From an uncultured Collinsella sp. (GTDB taxonomy: Bacteria > Actinomycetota > Coriobacteriia > Coriobacteriales > Coriobacteriaceae), in contig URPJ01000012.1 in assembly GCA_900549745.1 (NCBI GenBank), positions 4,323 through 68,322 of the forward strand: 64,000 bases of DNA, read 5' to 3'. Numbering within the stretch: position 1 is the first letter of the stretch; every line of letters starts with the position of its first letter. The position numbers were made by a program, and so were the translations under genes. Positions 9,037-17,666 of the stretch are shown here, in pieces. Under the pieces are notes generated by a model. That model was not told where the DNA came from and made no database searches. It saw nothing but the letters and a program-made list of their open reading frames with translations.

Positions 9037-9714
9037 TTATACCTCCAGCGGCACGATCTTGGTGCCATGGAGCTCGGAGACGTCTAGCGCCGCCGCGACC
9101 GCGTCGCGATTTGCCGTAGTGATGCCGCCGCCGGGAAGGATGGTCAAACGATCACCCGCATACTCGATTAAACGATCCAGGTGATCGAAATTATCCTCGA
9201 TCGACGTACCGGCAGCGCCGCCATGCGTGAGGATGCGCGTAACGCCGCAGTCGGCAAGTGTATCAATCGCATCGAGCTGAGCCTCGGGCGAGAGCTGGTC
9301 AAATGCCATGTGGAAGGTGATGTCGATGGGCTCACGCTTACATTCCTCGGTCGCGCAGCCCGCAGCCATCACGAGGGCGCCAAGCGTAAGTTCGTCGAGC
9401 GCCCATCCGCCAGCGCAGGGCTTGCAGCAGCCAAAGACCAAGCCGTCAACGCCGGCGCTTACGGCAAGGCCCAGGTCCATCTCCATCATACGCAGCTCGT
9501 CCTGGTCGTAGTGAAAGTCGCCGCCACGCGGGCGAATCATGCACATCACCCGTGCATCGTGCTCGTGGACATAGTTGGTCGTAGCGCTGATAACGCCGGC
9601 CGAAGGCGTGGTGCCACCAACGGCAAGGTTGTCGCACAGCTCGATACGCCTTGCACCGGCATCGATAGCCGCCGGCACCCGCTCAAAGTTCTCGGCACAA
9701 AACTCGTACAGCAT
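9037..9714 (-). CDS. cutC: CutC family protein
   Basis: A 225-residue TIM-barrel CutC protein. Diagnostic blocks are MLYEFCAENF, ARRIELCDNLAVGGTTPS, VMCMIRPRGGDFHY, VDGLVFGC, ITFHMAFDQL, GVTRILTHGG and ILPGGGI, in the usual order and at normal length. CutC was first linked to copper homeostasis, but its biochemical role remains unsettled. The start is placed at ATG 9714, where the family N-terminus begins and GGGGGT precedes it. A longer in-frame reading to 9927 would cross the intergenic palindrome and is rejected. First gene of a two-gene operon with the DUF4931 protein. Confidence 0.88.
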   Translation of the reverse strand: MLYEFCAENFERVPAAIDAGARRIELCDNLAVGGTTPSAGVISATTNYVHEHDARVMCMIRPRGGDFHYDQDELRMMEMDLGLAVSAGVDGLVFGCCKPCAGGWALDELTLGALVMAAGCATEECKREPIDITFHMAFDQLSPEAQLDAIDTLADCGVTRILTHGGAAGTSIEDNFDHLDRLIEYAGDRLTILPGGGITTANRDAVAAALDVSELHGTKIVPLEV

Positions 9715-9772
9715 AGATAGACCCCCAAAGACAGCAGATGTTTTCCGACGGGCATTGTCACACATCCCCATG

Positions 9773-9841
9773 AAGTTGCGGTGGAATAGGGACTCTTTTG
9801 GCCTCTGGAGCCCGTATTCAGTCCCTATTTCACCGCAACTT
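9773..9841. repeat. Long intergenic palindrome
   Basis: Two 22-nt arms (9773-9794 and 9820-9841) are inverted repeats with one mismatch, around a 25-nt loop. The arms run from AAGTTGCGGTG to ATAGGGACT. It lies directly upstream of cutC and abuts the liv terminator. REP-like or MITE-like origin is inferred; the same arms were not seen elsewhere in the window. Confidence 0.7.
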
Positions 9842-9842
9842 A

Positions 9843-9879
9843 AAAAGGGGCGCTGACTGAGATAGTCAGCGCCCCTTTT
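9843..9879. terminator. Terminator of the liv operon
   Basis: Perfect stem AAAAGGGGCGCTGACT / AGTCAGCGCCCCTTTT with a 5-nt loop, flanked by A- and T-runs, so it can act in both directions. It sits immediately after livF. Confidence 0.85.
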
Positions 9880-9880
9880 G

Positions 9881-10603
9881 TTAGGTGGGGTAGCCTCCGA
9901 GGTAGGCTTTGCGGACGTTGTCGTCATGCAGGAGCTCTTGGCCGGTGCCGGTCATGGTGATCTTGCCGGTCTCGAGCACGTAACCGCGTGTGGCGATGGA
10001 AAGCGCCATCTGCGCGTTTTGCTCGACCAGAAGCACCGTGGTGCCGGCCTTGTGCAGGTCCTCGACAATCTGGAAGATCTGTTCGATCAGAATCGGTGCC
10101 AGACCCATGGAAGGTTCGTCGAGCATGAGCAGCTTGGGATTACTCATAAGGGCGCGGCCCATAACGAGCATCTGCTGCTCGCCGCCCGAAAGGGTGCCGG
10201 CGACCTGGCGACGGCGCTCCTTCAGGCGCGGGAACTGCTCGTAGACGCGCTCAAGGCCCGGAGCAACCGTGGACTTGGGCTGCGTGTAGGCGCCCATCTC
10301 CAGGTTCTCCTCGACCGTCATCTGCAAAAAGGCGCGACGGCCCTCGGGCACCTGGGCCAGACCCTTACCAACCAGCTTATCGGCGGGCGTATGAGTAATG
10401 TCCTCGCCCATAAACTTGATGGAGCCGGTCTTGGAGCGCAGCAGGCCCGAGACGGTCTTGAGCGTTGTGGACTTGCCGGCACCGTTCGCACCGATCAGAG
10501 CCACGATCTCGCCCTCGTTGACGTTAAAGGAGATGTCCTTGATGGCGTGGATGGCGCCGTACCAGACGTTGATGTTGTAGACGGAAAGCATCGGCTCTGC
10601 CAT
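9881..10603 (-). CDS. livF: Branched-chain amino acid ABC transporter, ATPase LivF
   Basis: A 240-residue ABC ATPase that energises uptake of Leu/Ile/Val-type substrates with LivG. Walker A is GANGAGKSTT near residue 37, the signature is LSGGEQQML near 137, and Walker B is LLMLDEPSMGL. The VNVWYGAIHAIKDISF start and ATRGYVLETG end are typical of LivF. It starts directly after the livG stop and is last in the livKHMGF operon. Confidence 0.93.
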   Translation of the reverse strand: MAEPMLSVYNINVWYGAIHAIKDISFNVNEGEIVALIGANGAGKSTTLKTVSGLLRSKTGSIKFMGEDITHTPADKLVGKGLAQVPEGRRAFLQMTVEENLEMGAYTQPKSTVAPGLERVYEQFPRLKERRRQVAGTLSGGEQQMLVMGRALMSNPKLLMLDEPSMGLAPILIEQIFQIVEDLHKAGTTVLLVEQNAQMALSIATRGYVLETGKITMTGTGQELLHDDNVRKAYLGGYPT

Positions 10604-11464
10604 TTAGTTCTCCCCCTTATCCTGCTTGCCCAGATATGCCTCGATAACGGCGTCGTTGTTCTGGATTTCCTCTGCCGTGCCCTTGGCGATGACCTTACCA
10701 AAGTTGAGCACGCAGATACCCTCGCAAATATTCATGACGAGCGACATGTCGTGCTCGATAAGCATGATGGCGATACCAAAGGTGTCGCGAATCTTAACGA
10801 TGTTCTCCATGAGTTCCGCGGTCTCGGACGGGTTCATGCCGGCGGCAGGCTCGTCGAGCAGCAGCAGTTTGGGGTTGGTGGCAAGCGCGCGGACGATCTC
10901 CAGACGACGCTGAGCGCCGTAAGGCAGCGATCCGGCCTGCTCGTTTGCCAGATGCTCCATATCAAAGATGGACAGCAGCTCCATGGCGCGCTCGTGGGCG
11001 GCCTTCTCGTGCTTCCAATACGTCGGCAGGCGCAGCACGCCCTCAAAGCCGGAGTAACGCTCCTGGTTATGCAGACCGACCTTAACGTTATCCTCCACCG
11101 TCATGGTGTTGAACAGGCGAATGTTCTGGAAGGTACGGGCAATACCCATGCGGTTGACCTGATAGACCGACTTGCCCGAGGTATCCTCTCCGTCGAGCAG
11201 GATGGTGCCGTGCGTGGGCTGATACACCTTGGTGAGCAGGTTGAAGACCGTGGTCTTACCGGCACCGTTGGGGCCGATCAGACCGGCGATCTCGGTCTTG
11301 CCGATAGTCAGGCTAAAGTCGTCGACTGCCTTAAGGCCACCGAACTCAATGCCCAGGTGGATGCACTCGAGTGCAGGGCGCTCGCCCAGGTCACGATCGG
11401 GAACGATGGCGCCAGAAGGATACGGGACCATCTTGCCCTTCTTGAACTCAAATTTACTGGGCAT
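10604..11464 (-). CDS. livG: Branched-chain amino acid ABC transporter, ATPase LivG
   Basis: A 286-residue ABC ATPase. Walker A is GPNGAGKTTVFNLLT and the LivG-type signature is LPYGAQRRLEIVRALA, followed by LLLDEPAAGMNP. The C-terminal motif NFGKVIAKGTAEEIQNNDAVIEAYLG is characteristic of LivG. ATG 11464 has GGAGGTGG upstream and overlaps the end of livM by 11 nt, indicating coupled translation. Upstream in-frame codons to 11491 are not preceded by a ribosome site. Confidence 0.93.
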   Translation of the reverse strand: MPSKFEFKKGKMVPYPSGAIVPDRDLGERPALECIHLGIEFGGLKAVDDFSLTIGKTEIAGLIGPNGAGKTTVFNLLTKVYQPTHGTILLDGEDTSGKSVYQVNRMGIARTFQNIRLFNTMTVEDNVKVGLHNQERYSGFEGVLRLPTYWKHEKAAHERAMELLSIFDMEHLANEQAGSLPYGAQRRLEIVRALATNPKLLLLDEPAAGMNPSETAELMENIVKIRDTFGIAIMLIEHDMSLVMNICEGICVLNFGKVIAKGTAEEIQNNDAVIEAYLGKQDKGEN

Positions 11465-12542
11465 CGGCTGCCACCTCCTTCTTGGAAGCAAAGCGATCCT
11501 TAATGCGTGCGAAGAACGCCTTGAGCTGCGGGTTGTTGGTAAAGATCATGACCAGGATCAGCACGATAGCGTAAATGAGCATACGGTAGTCCGAGAACTG
11601 ACGGAGCAGCTCGGGAAGCACCGTGAGCAGCGCCGCCGCGATGACGGAGCCGCGCATATTGCCCAGACCGCCCAGGACCACGAACACCAGAATGAGGATG
11701 GACGTGTTGAAGTCGAACTTGGTGGCGGAGAGCTGCGAGAAGTTACCGCCGAAGAGGGCTCCGGCAGCACCGGCGAGGGCAGCGGAAACCACGAAGGCGA
11801 TCATGCGGTACTCGGTGACGGAGATGCCTACGGACTCGGCTGCAATCTTGTTATCGCGCACGGCCATAATGGCACGGCCGGTACGGCTGCGAACCAGGTT
11901 GAGCACGATCACGAGTGCGACCATGACCAGGATGGCACCGGCGAGGAAGGTCGAGTACGTCGACACGCCCGAGGCGCCCTGGGCGCCCTTGATGATGGCG
12001 GTGCCGTCCTCGAGCAGGTGCAGGTCGTCGATCGTAGAGTTGCCCGTGATGTTAAAGATCACGTGCAGGCCGCGGGAATCGACGCCCACAATGAGGCAGG
12101 TGACGACCTCTTTGATGATCTCGCCAAAAGCCAGGGTCACGATGGCCAGATAGTCGCCGCTCAGGCGCAGGACCGGGATGCCGATCAAGAAGCCCAAGAT
12201 GCCAGCGGCGATAGCGCCGACCACAATGCTGATGATCAGACGCATCGGATCGGACGGAACGGTGCTCTCCAGCGCGACGGCAGTGACGATGCCCGTATAG
12301 GCACCGACGCTCATAAAGCCCGCGTGGCCCAGCGACAAGTCGCCCGCGATGCCGACGACGAGGTTAAGGGAGATGGCCATGACGATATAGGCCGTGATGG
12401 GAACCAGCTGACCGGCGATCATGCGCGGGATCATGTGGTTGGACTGCATAAAGAACACGATGGCGAACGCCACAACGCACATGGCGTACGTGACAAAGTC
12501 GTGACGCGTCTGCTTGTCTTTAAGAAACTTCATAACGCTCAC
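11454..12542 (-). CDS. livM: Branched-chain amino acid ABC transporter, permease LivM
   Basis: A 362-residue inner-membrane permease with about ten hydrophobic segments. Family blocks include GDLSLGHAGFMSVGAYTG, GDYLAIVTLAFGEI and SRTGRAIMAVRDNKIAAESVGI, the EAA-type loop that contacts the ATPases. It pairs with LivH to form the membrane channel. The start directly follows the livH stop and the end overlaps livG. Confidence 0.92.
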   Translation of the reverse strand: MSVMKFLKDKQTRHDFVTYAMCVVAFAIVFFMQSNHMIPRMIAGQLVPITAYIVMAISLNLVVGIAGDLSLGHAGFMSVGAYTGIVTAVALESTVPSDPMRLIISIVVGAIAAGILGFLIGIPVLRLSGDYLAIVTLAFGEIIKEVVTCLIVGVDSRGLHVIFNITGNSTIDDLHLLEDGTAIIKGAQGASGVSTYSTFLAGAILVMVALVIVLNLVRSRTGRAIMAVRDNKIAAESVGISVTEYRMIAFVVSAALAGAAGALFGGNFSQLSATKFDFNTSILILVFVVLGGLGNMRGSVIAAALLTVLPELLRQFSDYRMLIYAIVLILVMIFTNNPQLKAFFARIKDRFASKKEVAADAQ

Positions 12543-13424
12543 CTACACCTTCTCGGGGACGTACTTGCCCAAGAGGCCGGCAGGCTTGACGAGCAGGACG
12601 ATGATCAAAACACCAAAGACGATGGAGTTGGCAAGGCTCGTGGAAATGTAAGCCTGCGCCATCGCCTCGATGATGCCGATGAGAATACCGCCGACAAAGG
12701 CACCGGGGATGGAGCCGATGCCGCCGAAAACGGCAGCGTCGAAGGCCTTGATGCCAGGCATGGCGCCCGTGGTGGGCTGCAACACCGGCGAGTAGGAGCA
12801 CAGGAGCACGCCGGCGATGGCGGCAAGGGCGGAGCCGATGGCGAACGTCATCGAGATGGTGCGGTTGACGTTGATGCCCATGAGCTGAGCGGCGGCCTTG
12901 TCCTCGGACACAGCGCGCATGGCCTTGCCCATCTTGGTCTTACCTGTAAAGAACATCAGGCCGGCCATGATAACCAGGCAGGCGACGATGGTGACGAGCG
13001 AGACGGCGCTTACGTTAAACTTGGCCAAGAACTCCGGCACCGGGAAGGTGACGAGCGAAGTGAAGTTCTTGGGCGTGGCGCCCCACAGAAGCTGCGCGGC
13101 GTTCTGCAGGAAGTAAGACACGCCGATGGCCGTGATCAGAACGGCCAGCGGGCCTGCTTGGCGCAGCGGCTTATAGGCCAGACCCTCAATGAGAACACCG
13201 AGAACCGTGCAGACCACACAAGAGAGAACTACAGATGCCCAGCCCGGGAGGCCGAGATACGACGTGGCACAGAACGAGACATAGGCACCGACCATGATGA
13301 CATCGCCGTGAGCGAAGTTCAGCATCTTGGCGATACCGTAGACCATGGTGTAGCCCAACGCGATGATGGCGTAGACGCTGCCCATGGACAGGCCGTTGAC
13401 CAGGTATTGGATAAAGACCGTCAT
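12543..13424 (-). CDS. livH: Branched-chain amino acid ABC transporter, permease LivH
   Basis: A 293-residue permease. The opening VFIQYLVNGLSMGSVYAIIALGYTMVYGIAKMLNFAHGDVIMVGAY region (13424 leftwards) is the LivH signature; MRAVSEDKAAAQLMGI is the ATPase-coupling loop. Several ATGs are close together. ATG 13424 is chosen because AAAGGGGG lies 9 nt before it, whereas it abuts the ATG at 13433. Second gene of the operon after livK. Confidence 0.92.
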   Translation of the reverse strand: MTVFIQYLVNGLSMGSVYAIIALGYTMVYGIAKMLNFAHGDVIMVGAYVSFCATSYLGLPGWASVVLSCVVCTVLGVLIEGLAYKPLRQAGPLAVLITAIGVSYFLQNAAQLLWGATPKNFTSLVTFPVPEFLAKFNVSAVSLVTIVACLVIMAGLMFFTGKTKMGKAMRAVSEDKAAAQLMGINVNRTISMTFAIGSALAAIAGVLLCSYSPVLQPTTGAMPGIKAFDAAVFGGIGSIPGAFVGGILIGIIEAMAQAYISTSLANSIVFGVLIIVLLVKPAGLLGKYVPEKV

Positions 13425-13500
13425 GTTCCACATCCCCCTTTCGAATAGGTTTCCAGTTGATGTATGAAACAGGGACGTTACATCGTCCCTAGATACCAAG

Positions 13501-13532
13501 CAAGCAGGGAAGGCCAAAACCTCCCCTGCTTG
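13501..13532 (-). terminator. Hairpin between livK and livH
   Basis: CAAGCAGGG/CCCTGCTTG stem with internal GGAAGG/CCTCCC pairing. There is no T-tract, so it more likely tunes relative expression or stabilises the livK message than ends transcription. A small GGGAC/GTCCC hairpin lies just downstream. Confidence 0.5.
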
Positions 13533-13563
13533 GGATCAAAACCGCTCTATGTAAGGCGGCTAA

Positions 13564-14751
13564 TTAGGCCTGTACGTACTTGCCGTCGGTGATGACGTAC
13601 GCCGTGGGCTCCTTCTGGACCTGACCCTTATCGTTCCAGGTGAGCTTGCCGGTCAGACCGTCAACGGTAATCTTGAGCATAGCCTTGGACAGCTTCTCGG
13701 CGGCCTCGGTCGGGTCGGCGTCGACACCAAGACCGGCCTCCTTGAGGGCCTCGGCCACCGCGTGCACGCCGTCGTAGGCGTCGGCGGCAAACTGGTCGGG
13801 GGTATCGCCGTACTTATCCTTGTAAGCGTTGACGAAGTCGGCGTTCTTCTCGTCGTCGGCGGAGAACGGGGTCATGAGCAGCAGACCCTCGGCAAGAGAG
13901 GTATCGAAGCCCTCAACGCCCAGGATGCCGTCCATGCCGTCGCAGCCCATCATCTTGACGTCGTAGCCCATGTCCTTGGCGTTCTTGAGCAGGACGGACG
14001 CCGGCGTGTAGTAGATCGGCGCAAAGATCATGGTGGCGCCGGCCTGCTTGGCCTTGGTCAGCTGGTTGGTAAAGCTCGTGGCGGAGTCGTCCTTAAAGGT
14101 CTCCTCGTCAACAATCTCGAGCTTGGACTCAGCGGCCTGGGCCTTAAAGGAATCTGCGATGCCCGAAGAATAGGCGTCGCCGGAGTTATAGAACAGCACG
14201 AACTTCTCGTCCGCATACTTCTGCGCCAGGAACTTGGCAGCGTTGACACCCTGGTTGGGGTCGGTGAAGCAAACCTGGAAGACGCAATCCTTGCCGTCGG
14301 TGACGTCCTCGGAGGACGCGGACGGGGTGATCATGAACGTCTTGGGGTCGTTACCGCACTCGGCGGCAACGGCAACCGACGCACCCGTGGTGGTCGGGCC
14401 GACGAGGGCCTGCATGCCCCAGTCGAGCAGGGTGTTGAAGGCGTTGACGGCCTTCTCGCCGTCGGCCTGGTCATCCTCGGCCTTGCTGGCAAGCGGCAGC
14501 TCCTTGGTCGAGAAATCCTTGCAGCCAAGCTCGACACCCTGGGTAACGGACTTGCCGTAGGACGCGTTGGCGCCGGTCAGCGGGCCGATGGTACCGATCT
14601 TAAACGAAGCGTCGCTCGAAGCGGAACCGCTGTCGCCGCCGTTGGAGGAGCAGCCAGCTAGAATGGACATCGCCCCCAGACCTGCTGCGCTCGCGATAAC
14701 GCTCCTGCGATTCATAACAGGGTTCAATGACTTACCGGTGAGGCTCGACAT
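13564..14751 (-). CDS. livK: Branched-chain amino acid ABC transporter, substrate-binding lipoprotein
   Basis: A 395-residue periplasmic-binding-type protein. The N-terminus has a basic, twin-arginine-like MNRRSVIASAAG followed by the lipobox LAGC near residue 33, so it is a membrane-anchored lipoprotein. The mature part starts FKIGTIGPLTGANASYG, typical of Leu/Ile/Val receptors, and ends PTAYVITDGKYVQA. Start 14751 follows GAGAGGAGAG. It heads the liv operon. The last 15 codons have a close degenerate copy at about 15023-15070, evidence of a lost paralogue. Confidence 0.92.
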   Translation of the reverse strand: MSSLTGKSLNPVMNRRSVIASAAGLGAMSILAGCSSNGGDSGSASSDASFKIGTIGPLTGANASYGKSVTQGVELGCKDFSTKELPLASKAEDDQADGEKAVNAFNTLLDWGMQALVGPTTTGASVAVAAECGNDPKTFMITPSASSEDVTDGKDCVFQVCFTDPNQGVNAAKFLAQKYADEKFVLFYNSGDAYSSGIADSFKAQAAESKLEIVDEETFKDDSATSFTNQLTKAKQAGATMIFAPIYYTPASVLLKNAKDMGYDVKMMGCDGMDGILGVEGFDTSLAEGLLLMTPFSADDEKNADFVNAYKDKYGDTPDQFAADAYDGVHAVAEALKEAGLGVDADPTEAAEKLSKAMLKITVDGLTGKLTWNDKGQVQKEPTAYVITDGKYVQA

Positions 14752-15022
14752 GCGGCTCTCCTCTCAAATCTCGTCGGGTTTCGGCTACCCGACAGGCCAT
14801 CCTTCGCCGTGTTCGGCGTTCGCAAAATACTAGACGCTTTAGTTAAGGAAAGTGGCGATTATTTCAACTTTTCTTTGGATTTGTTCATTTATCCATAATT
14901 CTGCGTATTTCTATTACTTTATGCAGTAATGCCACTTTATTGTGTGAAAGTAATGTTTCCGTTCTGTTACAGGCGTCCCTGCCCTGAATAAAACGGCCTC
15001 ACCGGTCGCGCTTTATGCGCAC
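14752..15022. other. AT-rich livK control region
   Basis: About 270 bp much richer in A+T than the surroundings. A 7-bp stem (GTCGGGT/ACCCGAC, about 14770-14795) lies just upstream of the livK ribosome site. An AAAGTGGCGATT box at 14849-14860 is matched in inverse orientation by TAATGCCACTTT at 14927-14938 (one extra base), a possible pair of regulator sites. The livK promoter should be here, but no clean -35/-10 pair stands out. Confidence 0.4.
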
Positions 15023-15070
15023 TTAGGCGGCGATGTACTTGCCGTCCTGGATCACATAGGCTGTAGGTCG
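15023..15070 (-). pseudogene. Remnant of a second livK (C-terminal codons only)
   Basis: Read on the minus strand the segment encodes PTAYVIQDGKYIAA-stop, against PTAYVITDGKYVQA-stop at the end of intact livK. Upstream codons do not continue the similarity. It is a deletion scar of a former tandem paralogue, or a by-product of recombination between two livK copies. Codon-level match in the same orientation makes chance unlikely. Confidence 0.7.
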
Positions 15071-15227
15071 TATGTAGCGAGCGTGTTTCCAATGTTTCCG
15101 CAGCGTTTCGGGGGTGCCGTTTTGTGCGGCTCCTGTTGCCTGGCGAGCACGCGCCCCCGGTTCACGCTAGAATGCACTCAACCTTTAAGCGGTTTATCCA
15201 TCCATAAGATGCACGAAGGAGTTATCT
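15071..15227 (+). promoter_or_regulatory. hom upstream region
   Basis: About 155 bp before hom. A TAGAAT box at 15168-15173 may be a -10, but no good -35 is seen. GAAGGAG precedes the hom ATG. No riboswitch fold was recognised. Confidence 0.3.
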
Positions 15228-16571
15228 ATGAGCGAACCCCTGCGCACCGTGAACGTCGGTCTGATCGGTCTGGGAACCGTCGGCGGCGGCGTGGCCCGTC
15301 TGATCAAGAGCCACCACGATGAGTACCTGGCAGCCTACGGCATCGACCTTAAGCTGACCCGCGCCTGCGCGCTTGCTTGGGAGCAGGCCGAGGCGGCAGG
15401 CATTGAGCGCGAGGCCTTTACGAGCGACTGGCACGATGTCGTCACCGACCCCGCCGTCGACATCGTCGTCGAGCTGATTGGCGGCGAGCATCCCGCAACC
15501 GAGATCTTCACCACTGCCTTCGAGAACGGCAAGCATGTCGTCTCCGCCAACAAGGCCCTGCTGGGCCGCCGTGTCGAGACGCTTGCCGAGAAGGCGCGTG
15601 CGTGCGGCGTGCAGATTAAGTGCGAGGCCAGCTGCGGCGGCGGTATCCCCATCGTCAGCACGCTCGAGCACGACCTGGTGGGCAACAAGATCCTGACCAT
15701 CGCCGGCATCCTCAACGGCACCACCAACTACATCCTGTCGCGTATGGACGCCGAGGGCGCCGATTACGCCGATGTGCTCGCCGATGCCCAGGCCAAGGGC
15801 TATGCCGAGGCCGATCCGTCCGCCGACGTCGACGGCTTCGATGCCGCCAGCAAGACGGCCATCCTCGCCTCCATCGGCTTTGGCACCCGCGTGACCACCG
15901 ACGACGTCTACCAGCAAGGCATCCGCACCATCGGCGCCGAGGACATCGCCCAGGCCCGCGAGCTCGGCTACACCATTAAGCTGCTGGGCATCGCCCGCAA
16001 CACCGATGCCGGCGTCGACGTCCGCGTGCACCCCACGCTGATCCCTGCCGACCACATGCTCGCTAAGGTCAACGGCGCCATGAACGCCGTCTACGTGGTG
16101 GGCGACGCTGTGGGCGAGACCATGTTCTACGGTGCCGGCGCAGGCTCCTTCCCCACCGCGAGCGCCGTCGTGGGCGATATCCTGTCGCTGTCCGAGCAGA
16201 TCAGCCGCGGCGTTGCACCGCTGCCCGAGATCGAGCCCTACGGCCACAACCTCGCCTTTAAGCCCATGGACGAGCTCCAGACCAAGTACTATGTGCGCCT
16301 GAAGGTCGCCGACCGCGTGGGCGCTCTGTCCGAGACGGTCGATATCTTCGCCAAGCACAACATCTCGATCTCGCTCATCAATCAGGTCGAGGATGGCAAG
16401 TCGGGCGTCACCGACACCTGCTCGGTCATCTTCCTGACGCACCGCGCGCTCGAGAAGGACGTCCAGGCTGCCGCCGCCGAGCTTGCAGGCGTCGACTGCG
16501 TGGCCGAGGTCGCCAACGTCCTGCGTATCGAGGACGTCGAGGCCTGGACCGAAGGCGTTATGGCCAACTAG
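15228..16571 (+). CDS. hom: Homoserine dehydrogenase
   Basis: A 447-residue enzyme that reduces aspartate semialdehyde to homoserine for Thr/Met synthesis. It has the NAD(P) loop GLIGLGTVGGGV near residue 13, SANKALL, the catalytic-domain signature GILNGTTNYILSRM near 160, and a C-terminal ACT domain from about 345 (YYVRLKVADRVGALSETVDIFAKHNISI) that normally gives threonine feedback. Length is usual for the ACT-bearing form. SD GAAGGAG precedes ATG 15228. Single-gene unit with its own terminator. Confidence 0.95.
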   Translation: MSEPLRTVNVGLIGLGTVGGGVARLIKSHHDEYLAAYGIDLKLTRACALAWEQAEAAGIEREAFTSDWHDVVTDPAVDIVVELIGGEHPATEIFTTAFENGKHVVSANKALLGRRVETLAEKARACGVQIKCEASCGGGIPIVSTLEHDLVGNKILTIAGILNGTTNYILSRMDAEGADYADVLADAQAKGYAEADPSADVDGFDAASKTAILASIGFGTRVTTDDVYQQGIRTIGAEDIAQARELGYTIKLLGIARNTDAGVDVRVHPTLIPADHMLAKVNGAMNAVYVVGDAVGETMFYGAGAGSFPTASAVVGDILSLSEQISRGVAPLPEIEPYGHNLAFKPMDELQTKYYVRLKVADRVGALSETVDIFAKHNISISLINQVEDGKSGVTDTCSVIFLTHRALEKDVQAAAAELAGVDCVAEVANVLRIEDVEAWTEGVMAN

Positions 16572-16604
16572 TTCGGTCTTCGGTATACGACATATATGTT
16601 GAGG

Positions 16605-16638
16605 GGCTCCCGTCCGGTCTTGGACGGGAGCCTTTTTA
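16605..16638 (+). terminator. Terminator of hom
   Basis: Perfect stem GGCTCCCGTCC/GGACGGGAGCC with a 6-nt loop followed by TTTTTACTT. Confidence 0.9.
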
Positions 16639-16711
16639 CTTGCGCGCTCGGGGCGCATCGGCGTGCCTTGCGTTTGAACAACTTGACCGTTCATTGACAA
16701 CCGGGGGTACC

Positions 16712-16729
16712 GTTCACCGATAGGCGAAC
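16712..16729. promoter_or_regulatory. Palindromic operator candidate upstream of the SDR gene
   Basis: GTTCACC-GATA-GGCGAAC is an 18-bp near-perfect dyad (6 of 7 pairs). It lies about 67 nt before the SDR start and just after a TTGACA box (16695-16700). TetR-type or similar control is possible; no regulator gene is adjacent. Confidence 0.4.
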
Positions 16730-16795
16730 GCGCTCGTTTTGGGCCGCCACTATGCTGTGCTGCGTATGTCCACACCCCCGAAGAATGGAGGCACC

Positions 16796-17545
<750 letters not shown>

Positions 17546-17589
17546 GGGTCACAGGCTTTTGCCCCAGCCTTCTACAGAGCCCTACGCAA

Positions 17590-17637
17590 AAGGCGCACTG
17601 TCTGCATCGATTGCAGGCAGCGCGCCTTCCTTTATTT
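17590..17637. terminator. Terminator between SDR and antiporter genes
   Basis: Stem from AAGGCGC-CTG-CTGCA pairing with TGCAG-CAG-GCGCCTT (17590-17606 with 17612-17628), with small bulges, followed by CCTTTATTT. It serves the plus-strand SDR gene and may also serve the convergent antiporter. Confidence 0.75.
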
Positions 17638-17666
17638 AGACGGAACCCGTATCCCGGTATTCCTTG

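Noticed and set aside
9715..9927. N-terminal extension of cutC to 9927
   Set aside because: It would cross the 22-nt palindrome and the liv terminator, and the CutC family start is at 9714.
11229..13448. 739-codon plus-strand frame over livGMH
   Set aside because: Shadow of three well-formed liv genes; sequence is low-complexity Asp/Gly/His-rich.
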